DNA of 64,000 nt. Source: Bacteroidales bacterium. GTDB taxonomy: Bacteria > Bacteroidota > Bacteroidia > Bacteroidales > UBA932. Positions within the stretch are counted from its first letter, which is position 1. The number at the start of each line of letters is the position of its first letter. Under the pieces are notes generated by a model. That model was not told where the DNA came from. It worked only from the letters and a program-made list of their open reading frames with translations, and made no database searches. Both the position numbers and the translations under genes were made by a program. The stretch is taken from NCBI GenBank assembly GCA_017471965.1, contig JAFURF010000079.1, positions 29,295-93,294 of the forward strand, in the 5' to 3' direction. Below, one piece after another: positions 46,909 to 55,296 of this stretch.

Positions 46909-48849
46909 ATGAATATGAAAAGATTTATATTGATTATTGCGTTGCTGTGGGCGGTATCTGCAGCAGGGCAGGTACTGCAGCAGGATGATGTTCCTGTCAT
47001 CGGAGCGCAGGTTTTCATTGAACCTGGGCAGACGGCCGAACAGGTGGACGGGTGGTTCAGGACATTGGCGGAGAACGGCATGGGTATGTGTCGTATCCGT
47101 ATGTTCGAGTCTTATATGAGGACTCCTGACGGTTGGGACTTCACGCTTTTCGACAGGGCTTTCGAGGCCGCAGACAGGCATGGTGTCAAGATATATGCGA
47201 CTCTTTTCCCTGCGACGGCAAAAGATGATATAGGGGGATGGAAATTTCCATATGATGAGCATCAGAAGGCTTCTTTCGGAGAATTCATCGATGTTCTTGT
47301 ATCTCATTATAAAGATCATCCGGCCTTGAAAGGATGGGTCCTGATAAATGAACCGGGAGTGGGCACGGCTCCACGTAATCCGTATACAGATGCGTGCCGG
47401 CGTGAGTGGCTCGCTGAGAACCCGACTCCTGAGTTTACTCCTGACGGCTATCCTGTCCTTGTGAGTCTTCATGAAGATGAGTTCCTGAAGGACCTGAACT
47501 CGGACTTCCTGGGATGGATAGCCGAGAGGATAAGAAAGACCGATGCAATGCATGACATCCATGTCAATACGCATGCCATCTTCAACAACTGTTCTCAGTA
47601 TGACTTCCCGCAGTGGAGGACCTTCCTGACCAGTCTTGGCGGTTCTGCACATGCTGCATGGCATTTCGGCTATTTTGACCGCAGCGAATATGCTCTTGCG
47701 ATGCTTGCCAATTGTGAAATCATACGTTCCGGCAGCGGAGAACTGCCATGGCTGATGACGGAACTCCAGGGAGGGAACAATACATACAGCGGAATGAATG
47801 CGCTTTGTCCGACTCCTGAAGAAATCGCCCAGTGGTTGTGGATCGTGATTGCAACCGAAGGAAAGGGGAGTATATTCTGGATGCTGAATCCTCGCAGTTC
47901 AGGCATAGAGGCCGGTGAGTGGGCGATGCTTGACTTCCAGGACCGTCCTTCTGCGAGACTGATTGCCGCGAAAGGAGTCGCTGAGGCACTTGAAGAGAAC
48001 GCTGGTCTTGTCTCAGAACTTGAAGTCATCCCTTCCGGCATAGATGTACTGTATTTCCGTGAATCCATGTGGGCCGAGCAGAAACTTGCCATGAAGGATG
48101 ATCCGTATTCGGGACGTCAGGAAGGTGCTGTGATGAAGTCGGCGCTGGCCTGCTTCAAGGCTCTGACCGAGACAGGCCTTAATGTCGGCTTCAAGGCTCC
48201 TGAAGAATATGATTTTACGAAAGAGGATTATTCCGGGACATCGTTGATCGTAGCAAACCAGATTGCTGTGTCGGATGAGGACAGAGAGTCTTTGAAACGC
48301 TATGTGGAACGTGGAGGAACCCTGTTCGTCGAGGGCCTGAGTTTTTATTTCAATTCATATCTGAAACTGTCAGTCGACAAAGTGTCAGAATATATATTGA
48401 AAGACAACATCTTTGATCTTAATGTCGGTGACAGTACACTTACATGTCATATGTGGCAAGGCTTTTTTGCCGGCAGTGATGAGACTGTGAAGACTTTCCG
48501 ATATGGCAGGGGAAAGGTCGTATGGGTTCCGTCAAATGTGGCCATGGGTGCATGGGAAACAAAGGATTTTGCACCTCTTTCTTCATTCCTGGCCTCTGTT
48601 CTTGAGTATGAACCTACGTCAGTGCAGTTTGATTCGTATCATCCAGGTCTTATCATGAGGACTCTGAAATCAGGTAAGAGCAAGGTGGTTGTGTGCGTGA
48701 ATAAGTCCGGAGAGACTGCGCAGGTGAAATTTACAGGTTTTGAGGGCAAGCATAATGTGAAGAAGGTCTATGTTTCATCCGGTGCCGGATTTGACGATGG
48801 AGTGATGACTCTTCCTTCAGATGCTGTCGCTGTTTATTCTTTCAGATGA
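46909..48849 (+). CDS. GH42-like glycosidase with beta-galactosidase trimerisation-type domain
   Basis: 646 aa, signal peptide ending ...VSAAGQV. TIM barrel (residues about 25-330): VDGWFRTLAENGMGMCRIRMFESYM, candidate acid/base Glu148 in GWVLINEPG and candidate nucleophile Glu285 in LMTELQGGNN. It is followed by an alpha/beta domain like the GH42 B-domain (VMKSALACFKALTETGLNVGF, SLIVANQIAVSDEDRESLKRYVERGGTLFVEG) and a C-terminal beta-sandwich. Architecture fits GH42 and related clan GH-A families (beta-galactosidase, alpha-arabinopyranosidase). Family number is not certain. It overlaps the next gene by 4 bp (ATGATG), indicating coupled translation. Confidence 0.68.
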   Translation: MNMKRFILIIALLWAVSAAGQVLQQDDVPVIGAQVFIEPGQTAEQVDGWFRTLAENGMGMCRIRMFESYMRTPDGWDFTLFDRAFEAADRHGVKIYATLFPATAKDDIGGWKFPYDEHQKASFGEFIDVLVSHYKDHPALKGWVLINEPGVGTAPRNPYTDACRREWLAENPTPEFTPDGYPVLVSLHEDEFLKDLNSDFLGWIAERIRKTDAMHDIHVNTHAIFNNCSQYDFPQWRTFLTSLGGSAHAAWHFGYFDRSEYALAMLANCEIIRSGSGELPWLMTELQGGNNTYSGMNALCPTPEEIAQWLWIVIATEGKGSIFWMLNPRSSGIEAGEWAMLDFQDRPSARLIAAKGVAEALEENAGLVSELEVIPSGIDVLYFRESMWAEQKLAMKDDPYSGRQEGAVMKSALACFKALTETGLNVGFKAPEEYDFTKEDYSGTSLIVANQIAVSDEDRESLKRYVERGGTLFVEGLSFYFNSYLKLSVDKVSEYILKDNIFDLNVGDSTLTCHMWQGFFAGSDETVKTFRYGRGKVVWVPSNVAMGAWETKDFAPLSSFLASVLEYEPTSVQFDSYHPGLIMRTLKSGKSKVVVCVNKSGETAQVKFTGFEGKHNVKKVYVSSGAGFDDGVMTLPSDAVAVYSFR

Positions 48850-51110
48850 TGAAAAGGTTTCTTACTTTTTTGACGCTGCTGCTTGCGATGACTGCAGCGG
48901 CAGAGCAGGGTTCATGGAAAGCCGGTTCCGACGGCTTTCCGGTATATGACTTCAACGCTCCTCTGCCTGTTGAGGTTACTGATGACATGGGAGGTGATGC
49001 GTCTCTTCCCGAGGATCCTTATTTCCTTCTTGGAAACTACCGGATGGGCCTGTTCACGCATGTGAGCGGAATATGGCAGTTCATGACAGCCCAGAGGGCA
49101 TGGGCCAGGGTCAATGCCTCAGGAACGCAGCCGAATTACGGAGAGAATGATGCATATGTGATGATCGGTACAGGAGGCAATGCGCGAAAGATCGATCTTG
49201 TCGGTCTTGAGTCTGTTTCATCGGATCCCGATGTCACGGAAAGACACTTCGGTATCGGATTCGCGAGATATTCATATGACCTGCCTTCGGATGTCAAGTG
49301 CGAAAGAGTGGTGTCTGTGCGTCCGTCTGACAGGATCAACGAAGGCGTTCCTGCATTTCTTGTCACTGTCACCCTCAGGAACGAAGGGTCAAGGACAAGG
49401 AGGATTTCATATGTGGAAAGCATGCCTGTACGTTATGTCACCATGCAGACTCAGATGATGGATCCCGAGGACAGGCCGATCGGTTATCCGGTGGTCATGA
49501 AACTGTCTGAAGACGGGAAGTCCGTCGTTGCAGATGTCTCGGCTCGTCGTGACGCATTCATCGTGATGCCGGAGGCCCACCAGAGATTTCCGTATGAGAT
49601 CGATCCGTCCGATGTTTTTGTATATGTGCATTCAACCGATGACAGGGTCCTTTCATCTTCATCTTTTGACGGTGATGTTCTGCGTGCTGATTTCGGTGTG
49701 AATCTCAGACCAGGTGAATCACAGACTTTCCATGTCGTGTGGGGGCTTGTGGATGATATGAAGGATCATTCTGTCGAGGAAGTATATGACGCCCTTCTCA
49801 AGGATGCTGATCTTGGAGAGTGTCCCGAAGGTGCGTTCATGTCTCTATGGAAAAAGGCGGTTCCGGATTTTTCTTCGGAAGATGACGAAGTGGTCAGAAG
49901 GGAACTGTACTGGAATGCCCATTTTGTCGAGGCTTCTGCAAAATACAGCGAATATTTTGATGAGACATTCATTCCTCAGGGAACGGTATATTCGTATCAT
50001 TACGGTGACAATATTGCAAACCGGGACCATCTGCAGGCCATGCTTCCAGCATGCTATACCAATCCTGCCCTTGCAAAGTCTGCGCTCAGGTATGTCATGA
50101 AACATACCGATGCTGACGGTGAAATCAAGAGGGGCAATCTCGGATATGGCTATACTCCTCCAATCATCTACAAGGAGAGCGACCAGCAGATATATATGCT
50201 GAATTCTGTGGCCGAATATCTTCGTGTGACGGGCGATTATGCCTTTCTGGATGAGGAGGTCGAGCAGTATCCTGCGGAATCCGGTGTCAGGACAAAGGTG
50301 CTGACTGTTCTTCAGAAGCATTTCATCCATCTGCGCGATGAAATCGGTCTCGGGCCTGATGGACTTATAAAACTGCATAATTCGGACTGGTCTGACAGTT
50401 TCCTCCATGCATATTCACCTAACAAGTATTCATGGTCTGCCGAGTCTCATCTGAATACGGTAATGGCTCTGGCAGTCCTGCCTGAGTTCATTTCCCAGAT
50501 GGAAAAGTCAGGAAGGGATGATGTTGAGGAATTCGTTGCGTCCATGAAAGTATATTCGGCTCAGATAGAGAAGGCTTATATGGAAGACCTCGGTGACAGA
50601 CTCTATAGCCCTAGGGCGTATCTGGACAAGACCCATAGGTTCGGACTGGATGTCGTCTGCATCGAACCACAGGGTTATCTGCTTCAGTTGAAGACTATTG
50701 AGCCTGAGAGAAAGAGAGAGATGTATGAATATATGAAGGCAAGGATTTCAGATATGGAACCGATAGGAGTCAGGACCAGAGAGAATCCTCTATGGGACGG
50801 CCTGCCTCAGGGCGAGGACGGAGGAATCTGGTTCTCCCTTGAATACCCGTTCCTTCTTGGAGTGTCGACTTTCGACAAGGAAGAGGCCTGGAAACTCTTC
50901 AGGAAGTTCTCCTTCGATAATTTTGCCAGAAACTATCCGGACTATTGGGTGGGACAGTGGACTGCTGCTGACGAGGTCAATTCGACTTTATACCGCCCGG
51001 GACTTTATGCGTTCTGGATACCTATAGACAATTATCGTCACGGTCTTCAGGGATATTGCTCACATCCTCACACCTGGCCGTTGTACTGCTACTTCAAACT
51101 TAAGGAATAG
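48846..51110 (+). CDS. Exported GH94-like (alpha/alpha)6 enzyme
   Basis: 754 aa, signal peptide (residues 1-19, ...MTAAAEQ). N-terminal beta-sandwich (residues about 40-300) and (alpha/alpha)6 barrel (about 330-750). The barrel has NIANRDHLQAMLPACYTNPA with Asp394, matching the R-D-x-x-Q region of cellobiose phosphorylase-type enzymes, and HNSDWSDSF with Asp517, aligned with the catalytic Asp of the GH94 D-W-N-D motif. GH94-type phosphorylases are cytoplasmic because they need phosphate and yield sugar phosphates, so the signal peptide suggests either a hydrolase version or a different family of the same fold (GH36/65/161-like). The acid residue being retained argues for activity. It is in the run of exported glycosidases. 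Confidence 0.6.
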   Translation: MMKRFLTFLTLLLAMTAAAEQGSWKAGSDGFPVYDFNAPLPVEVTDDMGGDASLPEDPYFLLGNYRMGLFTHVSGIWQFMTAQRAWARVNASGTQPNYGENDAYVMIGTGGNARKIDLVGLESVSSDPDVTERHFGIGFARYSYDLPSDVKCERVVSVRPSDRINEGVPAFLVTVTLRNEGSRTRRISYVESMPVRYVTMQTQMMDPEDRPIGYPVVMKLSEDGKSVVADVSARRDAFIVMPEAHQRFPYEIDPSDVFVYVHSTDDRVLSSSSFDGDVLRADFGVNLRPGESQTFHVVWGLVDDMKDHSVEEVYDALLKDADLGECPEGAFMSLWKKAVPDFSSEDDEVVRRELYWNAHFVEASAKYSEYFDETFIPQGTVYSYHYGDNIANRDHLQAMLPACYTNPALAKSALRYVMKHTDADGEIKRGNLGYGYTPPIIYKESDQQIYMLNSVAEYLRVTGDYAFLDEEVEQYPAESGVRTKVLTVLQKHFIHLRDEIGLGPDGLIKLHNSDWSDSFLHAYSPNKYSWSAESHLNTVMALAVLPEFISQMEKSGRDDVEEFVASMKVYSAQIEKAYMEDLGDRLYSPRAYLDKTHRFGLDVVCIEPQGYLLQLKTIEPERKREMYEYMKARISDMEPIGVRTRENPLWDGLPQGEDGGIWFSLEYPFLLGVSTFDKEEAWKLFRKFSFDNFARNYPDYWVGQWTAADEVNSTLYRPGLYAFWIPIDNYRHGLQGYCSHPHTWPLYCYFKLKE

Positions 51111-51113
51111 ACC

Positions 51114-53030
51114 ATGAAAAGACTTGTTTTGATCATTATCTGCCTGGCAGGCCTGCTTGGGCCAGCCTCGGCGAAAGACCATATCATAGGAAATGATGTT
51201 ATTAAGGTCGTGTTTGACGACTTTAGCGGTCTGATTACAGTTGCTGACCTGCGTATAGGAAAAGTATGGACCCAGGATCCTCTTGACTCCGGCCTTCAGG
51301 TGAAGAAGGTTACGGTCAAGGATAATGTCCTGACTGCCGTCATGCAGGATGATTTCCGTTTCAATATGAAGATGACGTTGGACGGCGCCACTCTTGACAT
51401 CGTGCTTTCGGCCGATAAGGACGCCAGGATGGATGAACTCGCATATCCGGCCCCTTTCAGGACTTCAGACCGGAACCATTATCTCCTGCTTACAGACGGA
51501 GCGGGGCTGATGCTTCCTGTATGGGATACTGATTATGACTTCGGGGAAGGCATGACTTATTTCTGCGGCGGCGGAATCTGCATGCCATGGATGGGAATGC
51601 TGGGACCGGACCGTGAGGCAGGCTATATGGCAGTTCTGGACACTCCTTATGATGCCCGTATGCAGCCTTTCAGACAGAAGGGTGATTCTTTGGCAAGTTT
51701 CCGCACCGTGTGGCTGGCGTCCCTTGAGAAGTTCAGTTATGACAGGCATATGATGCTTCATTTCTTTGATAAGGGAGGCTATGTGGCCCAGTGCAAGAAG
51801 TACAGGGAATATGCTTGGGAGAGGAATGGGGTGAAGACCCTAAGGCAGAAGCAGGAACAGTTTCCTGCACTGGAAAAGATGCTGGGTGCACCTCATGTGT
51901 ATGTCTGGGATACAGGTCGCGAAGTGAGCCTTGCCCGCAGGATGAAGGCCGATGGTGTGGATAAGGCGCTCATACTTTGGGATGCCAATCATCTTCCATA
52001 TCCTGTGAAGGGCTATGATGACAGTCTGAAGATACTCGGCTATGCTACAGGTGGTTACGAACTCTTTACGGATCTTCATAAGGCTGATACTGTCGTACAT
52101 GACAGATTCCCTTTCGACGGTCCTCTCAAGCATAAGCATTGCGTATATCCGGGCAGATACCATCAGTTGGCTGCGAGGAAGAGTGACGGAAGCACTTATT
52201 CCAATCAGTTCGGCACCTATGCATGTCCGGCAGCGATGGGACAGGAGATCCGGGACAAGATGGACCGCAAGCAGGATGATTATGCCCATGAGACTGTATT
52301 TCTGGACGTATATCAGGCTAACGGCCTGTATGAATGCTACAATCCTGAGCATCCTGTGACAAGGAAGGGATATGCTGATGCCATAATGGAGAATCTCAAG
52401 GTGCTGGAAGAGGATTACGGATGGTACCTTGGAGGCGAGTGGGGCGCGGATTACGCCATATCCCGCTCTGTATATGCGCATGGAATGATGACCCTCCAGA
52501 GACCTTGGTGGGGCAGTGAAGTAGAGGAAAGAGGAACTATTTATTATTATGGCAACTGGCGTAACAATTCTCGACCGTCAATTCACCTGACTACAAGGAC
52601 AGCGGGTCCTACATACCACAAATATTGCATCAACGAGGCGCTTCGTGTACCTCTGTTCGAACTGGTATACCATGACGCTGTGGTCACATCATGGAGGTGG
52701 GAAGATGCAAACCATCATTACCCTGAGATATGGTGGAAGAAGGACCTGTACAATATTCTTTACGGAACCGCTCCATTATGGAGCATAGACAGTGACAGGT
52801 GGACGGCCTTCGAGAAGACTTTCATCCAAAGTTACGAGACTGTATGTCCTTGGTTGTCAAGAGTCGCATATGATGAACTTGTCAATCATGAATATGTGAC
52901 ATCGGACGGCAGGATTCAGAGGTCTGATTTCTCTTCCGGAGCATCTGTAGTCGTTAATTTTTCCGACAATGACTATGAATATGAATATGAAGGTAGGGTA
53001 GTGAAGTCTCGCTCATATGTAATCTTATAA
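51114..53030 (+). CDS. GH101/DUF5696-like exported glycosidase
   Basis: 638 aa, signal peptide ...LGPASAKD. N-terminal beta-sandwich (IIGNDVIKVVFDDFSGLITVADL), then a TIM barrel from about residue 240. Candidate nucleophile Asp398 in ETVFLDVYQANGLYECY and acid/base Glu442 in WYLGGEWGADYA, with LVYHDAVVTSWRWED further on: this order resembles GH101 (endo-alpha-N-acetylgalactosaminidase) and DUF5696 proteins. The family assignment is by pattern only; alpha-linked substrates are likely if it holds. C-terminal FSSGASVVVNFSD is a beta domain. It lies 3 bp after the GH94-like gene and 13 bp before a GH3 gene. Confidence 0.58.
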   Translation: MKRLVLIIICLAGLLGPASAKDHIIGNDVIKVVFDDFSGLITVADLRIGKVWTQDPLDSGLQVKKVTVKDNVLTAVMQDDFRFNMKMTLDGATLDIVLSADKDARMDELAYPAPFRTSDRNHYLLLTDGAGLMLPVWDTDYDFGEGMTYFCGGGICMPWMGMLGPDREAGYMAVLDTPYDARMQPFRQKGDSLASFRTVWLASLEKFSYDRHMMLHFFDKGGYVAQCKKYREYAWERNGVKTLRQKQEQFPALEKMLGAPHVYVWDTGREVSLARRMKADGVDKALILWDANHLPYPVKGYDDSLKILGYATGGYELFTDLHKADTVVHDRFPFDGPLKHKHCVYPGRYHQLAARKSDGSTYSNQFGTYACPAAMGQEIRDKMDRKQDDYAHETVFLDVYQANGLYECYNPEHPVTRKGYADAIMENLKVLEEDYGWYLGGEWGADYAISRSVYAHGMMTLQRPWWGSEVEERGTIYYYGNWRNNSRPSIHLTTRTAGPTYHKYCINEALRVPLFELVYHDAVVTSWRWEDANHHYPEIWWKKDLYNILYGTAPLWSIDSDRWTAFEKTFIQSYETVCPWLSRVAYDELVNHEYVTSDGRIQRSDFSSGASVVVNFSDNDYEYEYEGRVVKSRSYVIL

Positions 53031-53043
53031 ATAATGAATATCT

Positions 53044-55296
53044 ATGAAAAGAACGTTAATCGCTATGGTGACATCAGTTGTGGCATTATCTGCATGCTGC
53101 GGACAGGGGACGGAGAAGAAGACATATGACGGCCGTCCTATGGACGAGATCATCGCATCCTTGACTCTGGAGCAGAAGGTGAATATTGTAATGGGAACGA
53201 GAAGAGGCGATTCTAATCCGCCAGAAGAGGCCCCTGGAATGCCTGCACGTCATTTCCACGATCCTATAGAGGACATTTCACAGGGACGTATCAAGGGTGC
53301 TGCCGCTGACGGATATGCCATAGATTCTCTCCATATCCCGTCCGTAATCTATGCTGACGGTCCGGCAGGACTCAGAATCGCGCCACTCCGTGATGGAGAT
53401 CCGCATACATACTACTGTACCGCTTTCCCTACCGGTACTTCTCTGGCTGCAAGTTGGAATACCGTTTCTGTGGGACAGATTGCGGCCGCCATCGGCGAGG
53501 AAGTCAAGGAATATGGTGTGGACATCCTTCTTGCACCTGCCTTGAACATCCATCGCAATCCTCTTTGCGGCAGGAACTTCGAGTATTATTCCGAGGATCC
53601 GTTCCTTGCCGGTGAGATTGCTGCCGCATATACTGAAGGCGTACAGTCAAATGGGGTCGGTGTGTCGTTGAAGCATTTTGCCGTGAACAATCAGGAGACT
53701 CTCAGGAACGGAGTCGACGCGCAACTAAGTGAGCGCGCCATGAGGGAAATCTACCTCAAGGGATTCGAGCGCGCAGTGCGGAAGGCCCATCCATGGTCGA
53801 TCATGACTTCATACAACAAGATCAACGGCATACTTGCTTCCGAGCACGAATGGCTCCTTAACGAGGTCCTCCGTGGAGAGTGGGGCTTTGACGGCGTGGT
53901 GATGACAGACTGGTGGGCGGAAGAGAACGGAGCACGTCAGCAGGCGGCCGGAAACGATCTCCTCATGCCAGGAACCCAGAGGCAGTATGATGAGATCCTT
54001 GCAGGTCTTCAGGACGGTACCCTCACTGAGGCTCAACTTGACAGGAATGTTGCCAACATCCTCTCGATGATTGAGAAGACCCCATCTTTCAAGAACTATA
54101 AGTTTTCAAACAACCCTGATCTGGATGGTCATGCCAGGTTGAGCAGATATCAGGCTTCTCAGGGAATGGTGCTTCTGGAGAATGACGGTAAGGCACTGCC
54201 ATTGGCTGAGGGTTGCAAGGTGGCTCTTTTCGGAAATGCAGGATATGATACCTATGTAGGAGGAACCGGCAGTGGAAATGTAAACAGGAAATATACGGTA
54301 TGCATTGATGAAGGTCTCAGGAATGCCGGCTTTTCTGTGTACGGACCTCTTTCAGAAGCATATGTGACCTTTATTGAAGATCAGAAGAAACTTCATGAAG
54401 CGGCAAGTTTCTGGGCTCTTCCTGAGATCGGCGAAAAGCCTGTGACAAAGGCTGAGGCAGACAAGGCGGCGATTGAAAACGATGTTCTGGTCCTCGTGCT
54501 GAGCAGAATGGCAGGCGAAGGTGGCGACAGGGAACTCAGGAAGGGGGACTGGTATCTCAGTGATGTCGAACGGGAGAATATGAAGACTGTCATTGCCGCT
54601 GCTCATGCTGCAGGCAAGAGCGCTATTCTCTTGTTCAATATGGGTAGCGTAGTGGAACTCGATTGGGATGGAACAGACTTCTTCGATGCCGCCCTTCATG
54701 TATGGCTTCCTGGACAGGAGGCGGGAAATGCTGTCGCTGACGTTCTTTCCGGCAAGGTTTCGCCTTCAGGAAAACTTCCGTTCACATGGACAGGAAAGTA
54801 TGCGGATTACCCTTCTGCATCGAATTTCCCTCTTTCTCCTGATTCGGACCGTGCTGTTAGATATGAGGAGGACATATACGTGGGATACAGGTATTTTGAC
54901 AAGCATGAAACGGAGGTACTCTATCCTTTCGGACACGGTCTCTCATATGCTGATTTTGAGTACGGGGGACTTTCTGTGAAAAAGGTAAAAGGCGGAATTG
55001 AGGTTGCTCTTGTTGTCAGGAATACAGGGGAACATGCAGGTCAGGAAGTAGTACAGGTCTATGTGTCTGCTCCAGAGAATGTCAAGGACCGTCCGGTCAA
55101 GGAACTCAAGGCCTTTGCCAAGACCCGGACTCTAGCACCTGGAGAGGAATGCGCCGTTAATATCCTTATTCCGGAAGAAGACCTTGCAGTATTTGACGAA
55201 ACTGCCAAGGCATGGGTCATCAATCATGGCATATATAAGGTACATGCTGCGTCATCGTCTGCAGATGTGAGATGTACTGCTGAATTCAAGAAATGA
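53044..55296 (+). CDS. GH3 beta-glucosidase-type enzyme, second (lipoprotein)
   Basis: 750 aa. Lipobox VALSAC. GH3 barrel: LTLEQKVNIVMG, SVIYADGPAGLRI, YGVDILLAPALNIHRNPLCGRNFEYYSEDP, SLKHFAVNNQETLRN and nucleophile Asp289 in VVMTDWWAE. Then alpha/beta sandwich (VALFGNAGYDTYVGGTGSG) and FnIII-like C-terminal domain (RNTGEHAGQEVVQVYVSAP). It belongs to the beta-glucosidase branch, unlike the xylosidase-type GH3 at 39422, so the two probably remove different terminal sugars. Its TGA stop overlaps the start of the next gene (ATGA). Confidence 0.92.
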   Translation: MKRTLIAMVTSVVALSACCGQGTEKKTYDGRPMDEIIASLTLEQKVNIVMGTRRGDSNPPEEAPGMPARHFHDPIEDISQGRIKGAAADGYAIDSLHIPSVIYADGPAGLRIAPLRDGDPHTYYCTAFPTGTSLAASWNTVSVGQIAAAIGEEVKEYGVDILLAPALNIHRNPLCGRNFEYYSEDPFLAGEIAAAYTEGVQSNGVGVSLKHFAVNNQETLRNGVDAQLSERAMREIYLKGFERAVRKAHPWSIMTSYNKINGILASEHEWLLNEVLRGEWGFDGVVMTDWWAEENGARQQAAGNDLLMPGTQRQYDEILAGLQDGTLTEAQLDRNVANILSMIEKTPSFKNYKFSNNPDLDGHARLSRYQASQGMVLLENDGKALPLAEGCKVALFGNAGYDTYVGGTGSGNVNRKYTVCIDEGLRNAGFSVYGPLSEAYVTFIEDQKKLHEAASFWALPEIGEKPVTKAEADKAAIENDVLVLVLSRMAGEGGDRELRKGDWYLSDVERENMKTVIAAAHAAGKSAILLFNMGSVVELDWDGTDFFDAALHVWLPGQEAGNAVADVLSGKVSPSGKLPFTWTGKYADYPSASNFPLSPDSDRAVRYEEDIYVGYRYFDKHETEVLYPFGHGLSYADFEYGGLSVKKVKGGIEVALVVRNTGEHAGQEVVQVYVSAPENVKDRPVKELKAFAKTRTLAPGEECAVNILIPEEDLAVFDETAKAWVINHGIYKVHAASSSADVRCTAEFKK

